Of a DNA stretch of 64,000 nt, positions 39,186-46,992 are shown in pieces. The stretch covers positions 1-64,000 of the forward strand of contig DEFD01000032.1 in the NCBI GenBank assembly GCA_002350615.1. The letters run 5' to 3'. Every line of letters starts with the position of its first letter. Position 1 is the stretch's first letter. This DNA is from Bacteroidales bacterium UBA2861 (GTDB lineage: Bacteria > Bacteroidota > Bacteroidia > Bacteroidales > UBA932). Made by a program: the position numbers and the translations under genes. Below the pieces are notes generated by a model. The model was given only the letters and a program-made list of their open reading frames with translations. It searched no databases and had not been told where the DNA came from.

Positions 39186-39189
39186 AGAG

Positions 39190-39534
39190 ATGAAAACAAG
39201 AAGCGAAGTTTTCCAGATTGCAAGCGAGCACCCCTGGGAGCCTGCAGGAGAAGGCGTAAGGCGCCAGATTATGGGTTATGACGGACAGCTCATGGTCGTG
39301 AAGGTCCATTTTGACAAGGGTGCGGTGGGAGCCCTTCACGAGCATTACCACAGCCAGGCCACATACGTGGCGAGCGGCAAGTTCGAGCTGACCATCGGGA
39401 ATGAGAAGAAAGTCCTGTCGGAAGGCGACGGATATTATGTCGCTCCGGATGAAATCCACGGCTGCGTCTGCCTCGAAGAGGGCGTGCTTATCGACGTTTT
39501 CTCTCCCCACAGGGCCGATTTCCTTAAGAAGTAA
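39190..39534 (+). CDS. kdgF: KdgF-like cupin
   Basis: 114 residues, one cupin domain. Metal ligands are visible in LHEHYHSQATYV and DEIHGC. KdgF converts the unsaturated uronate monomer released by lyases into its linear 4-deoxy-hexoseulose form (DEH). No signal peptide, so cytoplasmic. It sits between the PL17 lyase (4 nt) and the carrier (5 nt), as expected for the step between lysis and reduction. Confidence 0.9.
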   Translation: MKTRSEVFQIASEHPWEPAGEGVRRQIMGYDGQLMVVKVHFDKGAVGALHEHYHSQATYVASGKFELTIGNEKKVLSEGDGYYVAPDEIHGCVCLEEGVLIDVFSPHRADFLKK

Positions 39535-39539
39535 GTGGC

Positions 39540-40856
39540 ATGAAAGTAAAAGGAATGCGCTGGTGGGTGCTGGGACTCATAGTCCTGGTGACCATCATCA
39601 ACTATCTGGACCGCAATACCCTGGGTATAATGTGGGCCAAGATTGTGGAAGACCTGGGGCTTATCAACACCGAAGGCCTCAGCGAAGCGGAGTATAACGA
39701 CCTCAGCAAAAAGCTGTTCCGCGACATCAACATGATTTTCATGGTGGCCTACGGCCTTTCGCAGATGTTCTCGGGCAAGCTTTATGACAAGATCGGTACG
39801 CGCCGCGGATTCACCATCTCCGCCCTGGTATGGGGCATTTCCGACATGCTCACCTCCATCACCACCGGAATCAAGGGCATCGCCGGAGCGCGTGCGGGTC
39901 TCGGTTTCGGCGTGGCAGGTCCCTGGCCGGGGGCTGTTAAGAGCAATGCCGAGTGGTTCCCCCAGAAGGAAAGGGCCATGGCTCAGGGCTTCTTCAACGC
40001 TGGTGCCTCGATTGGAGCGATTCTCGCGCCGATCATCATCGCGCTGATATATTCCGCCTTCGGCTGGAAGCTTACCTTCGTGGCCATAGGTATCCTCGCC
40101 CCTCTCTGGGTAATTCCCTGGCTGATAGTTAACAAGAAGGGACCCAAGGAGCATCCCTGGGTGACGGATGCCGAGCGCGACTACATCGTCAGCGGACAGC
40201 CCGAATGCAAGGTTTCCAATGACAAGGGCCTGAGCTGGGGCCAGCTGCTGAGCCGCCGCAAGAGTTATGCGGTGATTCTCGGACGCTTTTTCCTGGACCC
40301 CATCTGGTGGATGTTCGTGACCTGGCTGCCCATCTATCTCGGACAGAAGTACGGGATGGATATCAAGCAGCTTGCCGCACACATGTGGATCCCCTATGTG
40401 GGCGCCGCTCTCGGCTCCATCGCCGGAGGCTGGATGTCCAGCAGGCTGCTGCACAAGGGACACAGCGTAGGATTCGCGCGCAAGGCTTCCATAGTCATGG
40501 GCGCTTGCATCCTGCTGCCTTCGCTGGTATTCGTAGCATTTGTGCAGGACCCCATGGTGGCCGTCAGCGTGATGGCCGTAATCCTTTTCGGCTATCAGTT
40601 CACTATCAATAATATACAGACTCTTCCCGGGGACATGTACACCGGCAGGAGCATCGGATCCCTCGCGGGGCTTGGAGGAGCAGCCGCCACACTCGGCACC
40701 ATCCTCACCATGCTTTTCATCCCCATGCTCACCGCGGGCGACAACTGGACGCCGTTCTTTATCATGGGCGCTTCCCTCGTGCCGCTGAGCCTGATTTGCG
40801 TGTTCCTCTTCGGAGGCAAAATCGAGCATGACGCTCAAACTGTTGAAAACAAATAA
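39540..40856 (+). CDS. MFS carrier, hexuronate/anion:cation symporter type
   Basis: 438 residues with about twelve membrane helices. The start WWVLGLIVLVTIINYLDRNTLG is the typical opening of ExuT/ACS-family hexuronate carriers, and GAPGP-type signature GLGFGVAGPWPGAVK follows. It should bring lyase products (unsaturated uronates or DEH) across the inner membrane. It lies 5 nt after kdgF and 18 nt before the reductase gene. Confidence 0.88.
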   Translation: MKVKGMRWWVLGLIVLVTIINYLDRNTLGIMWAKIVEDLGLINTEGLSEAEYNDLSKKLFRDINMIFMVAYGLSQMFSGKLYDKIGTRRGFTISALVWGISDMLTSITTGIKGIAGARAGLGFGVAGPWPGAVKSNAEWFPQKERAMAQGFFNAGASIGAILAPIIIALIYSAFGWKLTFVAIGILAPLWVIPWLIVNKKGPKEHPWVTDAERDYIVSGQPECKVSNDKGLSWGQLLSRRKSYAVILGRFFLDPIWWMFVTWLPIYLGQKYGMDIKQLAAHMWIPYVGAALGSIAGGWMSSRLLHKGHSVGFARKASIVMGACILLPSLVFVAFVQDPMVAVSVMAVILFGYQFTINNIQTLPGDMYTGRSIGSLAGLGGAAATLGTILTMLFIPMLTAGDNWTPFFIMGASLVPLSLICVFLFGGKIEHDAQTVENK

Positions 40857-40874
40857 TTATAAATAGTTATCATT

Positions 40875-41630
40875 ATGAAAAGATTTGAAGGAAAAGTAGC
40901 TGTGGTCACAGGCGGTGCCCGTGACCTCGGACGTGCCGTATCCGTGAGGCTGGCCGAAGAAGGTGCGAAAGTCTGCGTGAATTACGCGCGCAATGAGCAG
41001 AATGCCAAGGATACTCTCGAGATTATCCGCCAGCACGGCGGCGAGGCCATCGCTGTGAAGGCTGACGTGACCAAAGAAGACGAAGTGCAGGCCCTCTTCG
41101 CCAAGGCGGCCGAGGCATTCGGCGGCAAAATCGACATCCTCATCAACGTTGCAGGCGGCATGGTCGCCCGCAAGATGGTCGAAGAGCAGACCGAGGACTG
41201 GTACGATTTCGTCATGGACCTGAATATGAAGAGCGTATGGCTCTGCACCCGCGAGGTCCTGAAGTATATGGGAAAGGGCGGCGCAATCGTCAACTTCTCT
41301 TCGCAGGCTGCCCGCGACGGAGGCGGCCCTGGCGCTTCGCTGTACGCCACCTCGAAGGCTGCGGTGCTTTGCTACACCCGTGCCATGGCGAAGGAGCTCG
41401 GCCCCCGCGGCATCCGCGTGAATTCCGTGACCCCGGGTATGATCAACACCACCTTCCACGATACATTCACGAAGCCTGAAGCCCGCGAAAACCTGCACAG
41501 GACCGCTCCTCTGCGCCGCGAAGGCGAGCCTGCCGACATCGCCGGCCTGGTGACCTACCTTGCCAGCGACGACGCGGCCTACATAACCGGCACCGGCGTG
41601 GATATCAACGGCGGTTGCTTCTTCTCATAA
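40875..41630 (+). CDS. Short-chain dehydrogenase/reductase, probable DEH reductase
   Basis: 251 residues, Rossmann fold with TGGARDLGRA (about 13-22), NVAGG, catalytic Ser in NFSSQ and the YxxxK pair at Tyr157/Lys161, and the C-terminal DINGG motif of classical SDRs. In alginate loci an SDR of this kind reduces DEH to 2-keto-3-deoxy-gluconate. Assignment to that reaction rests on position in the lyase-KdgF-carrier operon; sequence alone also fits KduD-like or 3-oxoacyl-type reductases. The next steps, a kinase and aldolase, are not in the window. Confidence 0.85.
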   Translation: MKRFEGKVAVVTGGARDLGRAVSVRLAEEGAKVCVNYARNEQNAKDTLEIIRQHGGEAIAVKADVTKEDEVQALFAKAAEAFGGKIDILINVAGGMVARKMVEEQTEDWYDFVMDLNMKSVWLCTREVLKYMGKGGAIVNFSSQAARDGGGPGASLYATSKAAVLCYTRAMAKELGPRGIRVNSVTPGMINTTFHDTFTKPEARENLHRTAPLRREGEPADIAGLVTYLASDDAAYITGTGVDINGGCFFS

Positions 41631-41637
41631 TATTGTA

Positions 41638-41645
41638 TATATTTG
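41638..41645 (+). promoter_or_regulatory. Promoter -7 box for the small protein/fimbrillin pair
   Basis: TATATTTG lies 23 nt before the ATG at 41669, with an imperfect GTTG (41614-41617) 20 nt upstream. It could allow the two following genes to be expressed independently of the alginate operon. Confidence 0.5.
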
Positions 41646-41668
41646 CCAAAACGACAAGAAGTTGCAAT

Positions 41669-41809
41669 ATGAAATCACATTATGTTTCACCATGCCTCGA
41701 TGCTTTGCGACTCAATGCGCTGAACGTATTCGCCGCAAGCGACACCATCGAGACCTTCCTGGACCCCGAATATTTCGGCGATCCTGAAGATGATCCAAAT
41801 AATGCTTAA
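41669..41809 (+). CDS. Small protein (46 aa) preceding a fimbrillin-like lipoprotein
   Basis: 46 residues beginning MKSHYVSPCLDALRL and ending with an acidic, Pro-rich tail (GDPEDDPNNA). An in-frame ATG at 41615 lies inside the upstream gene and would precede the -7 box at 41638, so 41669 is preferred. No signal peptide. The 15-nt gap to the next gene holds AAGGAGGAA. The arrangement duplicates that at 3574-3723. Function unknown. Confidence 0.6.
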   Translation: MKSHYVSPCLDALRLNALNVFAASDTIETFLDPEYFGDPEDDPNNA

Positions 41810-41824
41810 AAGGAGGAACCGTTT

Positions 41825-43798
41825 ATGAAAAAGATTGTTTCAGCATTTTTCCTAGCAGCGATTCCTTTCCTTTTCGCATGCACCAAGAGCGAGATTGCAA
41901 GGCCTGAACAGGGCGGCATAAAGCTCGTTCCCAAAGTTTTCTCCGCAACCATCTATGAGGCACCCGAACCCGGCGTAAGCTCCAAGGGAAGCCTTGGTGA
42001 AGACGGCAAGACCGTCCAGTGGGCTGCAGGAGATTCCATCGCCGTGTTCGACGACGTCAACCCGGACATTCCCCATGTATTCGTTGCCCAGAGCAGCGGA
42101 GTCTCAACCCAGTTCACCGGCAGTGTAAGCGACGGCTCTACCGTCTTCTATGCGGTTTATCCCTATTCCGCCTATAAGGCTTTCGACGCTGACAATGAGC
42201 GCTTTACCGTTGAAGTTCCCCAGATCCAGTATGCGGTAGAGGACGGTTTCGACCCCCGCGGATGCATAGCGGGAGCATACCTGACCGACAGCGAGGGCAA
42301 TGCTTCCGGATTCAATTTCAAACTCGTGAACGGGCTTTTGAAGTTCAGCGTGGACTATGACGACGTGGTAGGCGTGACGTTCAGCAATACTTCGCGCAAA
42401 ATGTCCGGCTATTACACTTTCGACGTTCAGGCGGACCAGTCAGGAAAGATTGCCAACGTAGGTGACTCCAATCTTGCAACCGAACTCAGGAACTTCCGTT
42501 ACGACGACGTGTCCCTCCGCAATGCGGACGGCAGCCCTCTCAAAAAGGGAGCCGTGTACTATGTAGTCAGCAGGCAGTCCTCCGTGAGCAGTCCTTTTGC
42601 TTCGCCTTCAGTAACGCTTATCCGTGAAGGCGGAAAGATCGGATCGAAGTCGTACTCCACGGGGCTCGTCGTGGCCCGAAAGGCAATCCGCGACTTCGGT
42701 TCCATATCAGGGCTGAGCAATTTTGCAACGGACAGATATACCTACTATCAGGCAGGTTTCGATATCGTAATAGGCGGCAAGGTGTTCAACAAGGCCAAAT
42801 TCGGTGACGCACAGTTGAAGACTGACAAAGACAACTCAGGCAATATCCGCAGTTATCTTTACAACGCTGAGGACAAGGTTACCTTCCTTGCACCCGGCAC
42901 CAATTACACCTGCGGAAGCGTGACCGCTGTCGCGAATGTTGCGGTGCTCGCAAACGAAGATGAGAATGTGCCGGTGACAGTCAACAACGCCTGGAACATC
43001 AATTCCGGATCCATCGCTGTCTATGGACTCGATCTCAATATAGGCGGCAGTATTGCCATGAGCAGCAATACGGCAAATGCAACTGCAGACGCAGAGTATC
43101 TTGTCTTCGACCATTGTTCCATCAACGGACTTCAGAAAAATTTCTGGGCTGCAAACAAAGATGGAAAGGATTATATTGTCAAGGAATTCGTGGTCACCAA
43201 CTGTGTCATCGGCATGGCTGTCAACGGTCTGAGTTTCTTCAATATCAATTCCTGCAACCACAAGGAGAATTGCAAGAAACTCACATACACCAACAACGTG
43301 ATGTACGCGACTACTGGCGCCACTTTCACGCTTAACCTTCTGAACTGCGACAACAGCGAGGCTGCCTGCACAGGTGACGGTGCCGCTGCGACCGCGACAG
43401 TCCTTGACATAGACGTGCAGAACAATCTGTTCGTCAATATGGTATCCGGAAACCTGATAAAGTACAATCGCCCCAAGTCTCTCATTCTCAAAAACAATGT
43501 CGAATGGGATACCAACAATTCCAACGTGCTTGGCACGACCACGAAGGCGAAACTTTTCAAAGTTTACAGCACAGAAGGAACTGTGGCAGAACTGAGCGGC
43601 TGCTATGCCCACGGATTGACTGAAGGCTACACCTTCACATATTCCGACAACTCGGCCGATGCGCTCATGCAGTCACTCGGCATCACCGACAACGGTCTGC
43701 CCGATGCGGCGACTCTGTTCTCCACCGCACCTGCAGTGGCAGGCGGCAAGGTGAGCTACACCTTCGCTTCGGACTACTCATTCATCGGTCCGCAGTAA
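41825..43798 (+). CDS. Surface lipoprotein: fimbrillin-like N-terminus and beta-helix-like C-terminus
   Basis: 657 residues, lipobox LFAC (Cys19). The first 240 residues follow the fimbrillin-like pattern (VQWAAGDSIAVFDD, VFYAVYPYSAY). The C-terminal half resembles the DUF4957/DUF5123-type beta-helix proteins often found in Bacteroidota polysaccharide loci (FDHCSINGLQKNFW, ITNCVIG-like turns, DIDVQNNLFVNMVSGNL). It follows the alginate genes in the same direction and ends at a strong terminator. A surface binding role for alginate or its oligomers is inferred; no PL6-type Lys/Arg motif is visible, so enzyme activity is not claimed. Confidence 0.8.
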   Translation: MKKIVSAFFLAAIPFLFACTKSEIARPEQGGIKLVPKVFSATIYEAPEPGVSSKGSLGEDGKTVQWAAGDSIAVFDDVNPDIPHVFVAQSSGVSTQFTGSVSDGSTVFYAVYPYSAYKAFDADNERFTVEVPQIQYAVEDGFDPRGCIAGAYLTDSEGNASGFNFKLVNGLLKFSVDYDDVVGVTFSNTSRKMSGYYTFDVQADQSGKIANVGDSNLATELRNFRYDDVSLRNADGSPLKKGAVYYVVSRQSSVSSPFASPSVTLIREGGKIGSKSYSTGLVVARKAIRDFGSISGLSNFATDRYTYYQAGFDIVIGGKVFNKAKFGDAQLKTDKDNSGNIRSYLYNAEDKVTFLAPGTNYTCGSVTAVANVAVLANEDENVPVTVNNAWNINSGSIAVYGLDLNIGGSIAMSSNTANATADAEYLVFDHCSINGLQKNFWAANKDGKDYIVKEFVVTNCVIGMAVNGLSFFNINSCNHKENCKKLTYTNNVMYATTGATFTLNLLNCDNSEAACTGDGAAATATVLDIDVQNNLFVNMVSGNLIKYNRPKSLILKNNVEWDTNNSNVLGTTTKAKLFKVYSTEGTVAELSGCYAHGLTEGYTFTYSDNSADALMQSLGITDNGLPDAATLFSTAPAVAGGKVSYTFASDYSFIGPQ

Positions 43799-43823
43799 TC
43801 AGACTGCGGCATATAAAGAAACT

Positions 43824-43860
43824 GCCCCGGAAGTATTGTACGACTTCCGGGGCTGTTTTT
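43824..43860 (+). terminator. Strong intrinsic terminator ending the alginate operon
   Basis: A perfect 11-bp stem (GCCCCGGAAGT 43824-43834, ACTTCCGGGGC 43843-43853) with an 8-nt loop is followed by TGTTTTT. It lies 26 nt after the stop codon of the fimbrillin-like gene. Confidence 0.88.
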
Positions 43861-43899
43861 GTGGGTGGAGCGCAATCTGCTGGCTATCAAGATTTTACC

Positions 43900-43935
43900 G
43901 AAAGTCGATTCCCGGAGGAGCAGGAATCGACTTTC
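43900..43935. repeat. Long perfect hairpin between convergent genes
   Basis: GAAAGTCGATTCC (43900-43912) and its exact inverse complement (43923-43935) form a 13-bp stem with a 10-nt loop. It lies between the terminator at 43824 and the stop of the minus-strand esterase at 43996. No T-run follows on either strand, so it is not a standard terminator; it may block antisense read-through or protect a transcript end. Confidence 0.6.
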
Positions 43936-43995
43936 AACAAGTATTTGTCATTCAAGAAGATAGCCTCCACCAATTCGGGATAGCCTTTGGCGTCG

Positions 43996-44976
43996 CTAAA
44001 GGTTCGCGGCGATGAAGTCCGCAGTCTTGAAGAAGATTTCTTCCATCTTGTCGGAAGCCTTGGCGGAAAGGTTGTGGTCGTAGTTCTCGTACACCTGCAG
44101 ATCCACCTTGGCGCCGTGACGCTTCAGCTCTTCAGCGAATTCCTTGCTCTGGCTGCACTCGACCACGATATCCGCTGTGCCGCAGAAAAGCTGAGCGGCG
44201 ATATCCGTCTTTTTGGGAATGAGGTACTTAGGCGAAATCTTTCGCAGGACAGCCTGGTCCAGACCGGAGAAATACTCGATCCTCTGGGGGTCCTTGGTAC
44301 GGGTGGTGATTGCCGCAGTGCTGAGGTCGTAAATGCCTGAGTAACCCACGAAAACCTTCACGCCCTTGATTTTCATCGCCGCGTAGGCGGCAAGATGGCC
44401 TCCCGCCGAGGTGCCCTGCAGTCCGATTCTGGAAGGATCTATCCCGAGTTCCTTCGCCCTGGAGCGCACGAACTCAACCGCATCAATCACATCCTGGAGT
44501 GAAACTTCGGCCTTCACGCCCGGCTGGCCGGCGAGGCTGTATTCAATGCGCACTCCCGTGATTCCGTGCTGCTGAGCCATATACTTGGAAAGGCTGCGTC
44601 CGGATTCGAAGTCCCCCCTGGCCCATCCACCTCCGTGGCAGTAGAACATTACCGGAGCTGGACTTTCCGTCTTCGCCTTGTCCACAGCTATCTTGAGTTC
44701 ATAGCCGTCGTGCTTCTTGTAAACGAATACCTCGGTTTCCGTCTCCTTATATAATTTGCTCGTAAGCTTGTCATTCTCATGGACATAGGGTACCAGAAGG
44801 TCCGGGATCGCGTCCAGGTCCACTATCTTCCGATAGTTCTTCTCCTTGAGGAGACTGTAGCTTCCGTCCTCATTCTGCTGCAACTTCATTGCATACCTGT
44901 TTGTCGGCACGGACTGTGCAGAAAGGACTGCGGCGAAAAAAGCCATAGATGCAGTCAAAAGAACATGTAATTTCAT
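43996..44976 (-). CDS. Secreted alpha/beta-hydrolase esterase
   Basis: 326 residues from the ATG at 44976; this gives a clean Sec signal peptide (MKLHVLLTASMAFFAAVLSAQ), while an ATG 39 bases upstream does not. Motifs of the HSL/BD-FAE-type esterases are HGGGW (oxyanion hole), GTSAGG (nucleophile Ser), GTADIVV (Asp) and YDHNL (His). It probably acts in the periplasm on short acyl esters. It is divergent from the lyase-like gene with only 50 bp between the starts, and that gap carries the GntR-type palindrome. De-acetylation of O-acetylated alginate is an attractive but unproven role. Confidence 0.85.
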   Translation of the reverse strand: MKLHVLLTASMAFFAAVLSAQSVPTNRYAMKLQQNEDGSYSLLKEKNYRKIVDLDAIPDLLVPYVHENDKLTSKLYKETETEVFVYKKHDGYELKIAVDKAKTESPAPVMFYCHGGGWARGDFESGRSLSKYMAQQHGITGVRIEYSLAGQPGVKAEVSLQDVIDAVEFVRSRAKELGIDPSRIGLQGTSAGGHLAAYAAMKIKGVKVFVGYSGIYDLSTAAITTRTKDPQRIEYFSGLDQAVLRKISPKYLIPKKTDIAAQLFCGTADIVVECSQSKEFAEELKRHGAKVDLQVYENYDHNLSAKASDKMEEIFFKTADFIAANL

Positions 44977-44996
44977 GACAGTAAATGATTTTTTCT

Positions 44997-45004
44997 TATA
45001 TTTG
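44997..45004 (+). promoter_or_regulatory. Promoter -7 box before the lyase-like lipoprotein
   Basis: TATATTTG directly precedes the operator-like palindrome at 45006. No good TTTG element is seen at the expected upstream distance, which lies within the start of the divergent esterase gene. Confidence 0.55.
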
Positions 45005-45005
45005 T

Positions 45006-45022
45006 AATTGGTCAACCAGTTT
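45006..45022. promoter_or_regulatory. Operator, probable GntR-type binding site in the divergent region
   Basis: AATTGGTCAACCAGTTT has the palindromic core TGGTCAACCA and differs from the first site at the alginate susC promoter (25553-25569) only in the two central bases. It lies immediately after the -7 box, and 30 bp from the start codon of the divergent esterase, so it could control both genes. Confidence 0.7.
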
Positions 45023-45026
45023 AGTT

Positions 45027-46106
45027 ATGCAAAGATATAAAATTATTATCATATTGATACTGGGCATCTTGCTGCCCGTGTACGCCGCATCTGCATGCAC
45101 CCCTCACTACAAGGTTCCCGATCCCGTGAGCGGAGGGAACAACGGCGGCGGGGATAACGGCGCAGATTCCGAAGCGGATCTCGACGACGCTTCCGATGAA
45201 GACGATGCCCCCGGCGGAGAAAACACCGGCGGAGAAGGCCAGGGAGGCGAGAATCCCGGCAGTGGAGAGAATCCAGGCAGCGGCGAAACACCCGGCGGGA
45301 ACACCCCCGGCAGCGGGAGCGTTTCGGGAGCCGGAACCTTGGTGGCCGACGGCAAAGATGCGGACACTTACGCCCTCATCCTGGCAAGCGGATACAATTA
45401 CGAAACCCCGGACAATTCCGGCGAGCACGCTTCAGCACCGTTCAGGCACATCCGCCAGTCCTATGACGAATACCTGAAAAAATACGTTTTCGATTTCTAC
45501 CTGCATATCAAGAACGATGACGACCGCGGCAAGGCCAACATAACGGACCGTCAGCGCAACGAAATCAAGACCGACGGCAAATCACCCGCATCCATGGTGG
45601 CCCAGGACGGGGAAACGCTGCGCATCACTTGGAAATTCAAACTCCCCGCAGGCATGAAGACCACTTCGAGTTTCTCCCACATCCACCAGATAAAGGGAAT
45701 CGACAACGCCGAAGGCACGGCAGATGTAGGACATCCCCTCATCACCTTCACCTGCAGGGGCACCTCGAGCCAGCAGTTCCAGGTCATCTACACCGCTCCT
45801 GAATCGTCAAGCAACGACTATCTTGCAAAAACGGACCTCGCCCCCTTCCTCGGCGAATGGGTGAGCGTGACCGAAACCATCAAATTCGGAGAAAAAGGTT
45901 CTTACTCCGTGGTTATCACGCGGATGCGGGATTCGAAGCAGCTTGTAAAGATCAGCAACGTCTCACGCAATTTCTGGCGCGAAGGTGCAACCGGCATGCG
46001 TCCAAAATGGGGACTTTACCGCAATTTCGGCAAAAACAGGAGCCTTGAATCCATCCTCCGCGACGAAATCCTGAAATTCGACGATTTCAAGATAGAAAAA
46101 ATCTGA
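45027..46106 (+). CDS. Lipoprotein with a jelly-roll polysaccharide-lyase-like domain
   Basis: 359 residues from the ATG at 45027; the longer frame from 44985 would start before the -7 box. Lipobox ASAC is followed by a linker of about 75 residues rich in Gly, Asp, Glu and Pro. From about residue 100 a beta-rich domain shows ITDRQRNEIKT, FSHIHQIKG and RPKWGLYRNF. An R.E strand, a Q-I-H/HQI strand and a W-x-x-Y strand recall the PL7/PL13/PL20-type jelly-roll lyases (Pfam polysaccharide lyase clan), but the exact family is uncertain. The operator shared with the alginate operon supports an alginate-related lyase anchored by a long flexible tether. Confidence 0.6.
   Translation: MQRYKIIIILILGILLPVYAASACTPHYKVPDPVSGGNNGGGDNGADSEADLDDASDEDDAPGGENTGGEGQGGENPGSGENPGSGETPGGNTPGSGSVSGAGTLVADGKDADTYALILASGYNYETPDNSGEHASAPFRHIRQSYDEYLKKYVFDFYLHIKNDDDRGKANITDRQRNEIKTDGKSPASMVAQDGETLRITWKFKLPAGMKTTSSFSHIHQIKGIDNAEGTADVGHPLITFTCRGTSSQQFQVIYTAPESSSNDYLAKTDLAPFLGEWVSVTETIKFGEKGSYSVVITRMRDSKQLVKISNVSRNFWREGATGMRPKWGLYRNFGKNRSLESILRDEILKFDDFKIEKI
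45238..45318 (+). repeat. Low-complexity Gly/Pro-rich linker repeats
   Basis: Codes for near-tandem GENPGSGENPGSGETPGG units in the linker of the lyase-like lipoprotein. It is a flexible spacer between the lipid anchor and the folded domain and could vary in length by slippage. Confidence 0.7.
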
Positions 46107-46112
46107 CGGCCA

Positions 46113-46130
46113 AATTGGTTGAACTGGTTT
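46113..46130. promoter_or_regulatory. Degenerate GntR-type site before the regulator gene
   Basis: AATTGGTTGA is identical to the left half of the alginate susC site; the right half is imperfect (ACTGGTTT). It lies just upstream of a -7 box (TATTTTTG, 46137-46144), where the -33 element should be, suggesting weak autoregulation. Confidence 0.5.
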
Positions 46131-46160
46131 TCTCAGTATTTTTGCGCACCCGAATAAACT

Positions 46161-46859
46161 ATGTCAGAACCTCAGCTGAAACAAATCAACAACGTTCTTG
46201 AAGGAATCATCTCCCTGCTCGAAAACGGAAGGCTGATTCCGGGAGAAAGACTGCCGTCCGAAAGACGTCTGGCGGATCTTCTGGGCGTAAGCCGCGCCAA
46301 TATCAGGCTCGCCTTGCAAAAGCTTGAATTTCACCGCATTATAAGCACATTTCCGCAGAGCGGCTCCGTGTTTGCGGACTATCCGGCATCGGTTCTCATG
46401 AACCAGATCAGGGACGTCATGGACACCGACAACTTCGATTTCGCATCCCTCGTGAACGTCCGCGTGCTCCTCGAGCTGGAAGCCATCCGGCTTTGCGCAT
46501 CCCGCCGCTCCCCCGAAGACCTTGTGAGAATGGAGCTGGCCCTGAAGGATTTCGAAGCCAACATGCACACCGCCCAGCGGGACGAAAAGGATTTCGCCTT
46601 CCATATGAGCATTGCAAAGGCATCGCACAATCCCGTCATAGCCTCGCTTCTTCTCAGCATCTCGCCGGAAGTCCTTAAATATTACAGGCGTTACAACACC
46701 TGTGGAATGCCCGCCGAAGATGTTCTCAAAGAGCATCGGGAAATGCTTGAAAACATCAGGAAGGGCGATGCCACCGGTGCGGAGAAGAGCCTCCGCAATC
46801 ACTTCCGATTCATAATCGACTGCGCAAGGCAGCAGGAAAGGCTGGCCAAGCAGAAATAA
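46161..46859 (+). CDS. FadR-subfamily GntR transcriptional regulator
   Basis: 232 residues. The winged helix is at about 25-75 (RLPSERRLADLLGVSRANIRLAL, then GSVFADY as the wing), followed by an all-helical FCD ligand domain (LVNVRVLLELEAIRLCA, FHMSIAKASHNPVI, HREMLENIRKGD, NHFRFII). FCD domains commonly bind uronate-derived or other carboxylic ligands. It lies after the lyase-like gene, and three palindromic sites of the expected FadR type occur in the region, one before this gene. It is probably the repressor of the alginate locus, released by a lyase product. Confidence 0.88.
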   Translation: MSEPQLKQINNVLEGIISLLENGRLIPGERLPSERRLADLLGVSRANIRLALQKLEFHRIISTFPQSGSVFADYPASVLMNQIRDVMDTDNFDFASLVNVRVLLELEAIRLCASRRSPEDLVRMELALKDFEANMHTAQRDEKDFAFHMSIAKASHNPVIASLLLSISPEVLKYYRRYNTCGMPAEDVLKEHREMLENIRKGDATGAEKSLRNHFRFIIDCARQQERLAKQK

Positions 46860-46935
46860 GCTTAGAGACAGCAGCCGCAGTGGATCCTTCAGGACATCAT
46901 TTCTACAAACTGCGCCGGAGTAAGGATTTTTTTTG

Positions 46936-46943
46936 TAAATTTG
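46936..46943 (+). promoter_or_regulatory. Promoter -7 box for the Tricorn-like gene
   Basis: TAAATTTG after a T-rich tract, 50 nt before the ATG at 46993. No TTTG element is visible at the usual distance upstream. Confidence 0.4.
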
Positions 46944-46992
46944 GTGGTTCTGCCATTCTGTTTGGCAGGCCTCCATTTTCAATTTGAGCATT

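Noticed and set aside
46936..46952. TTGGTGGTT as a further GntR site before the Tricorn-like gene
   Set aside because: It lacks the ACCA half and the palindromic flanks seen at the other sites.
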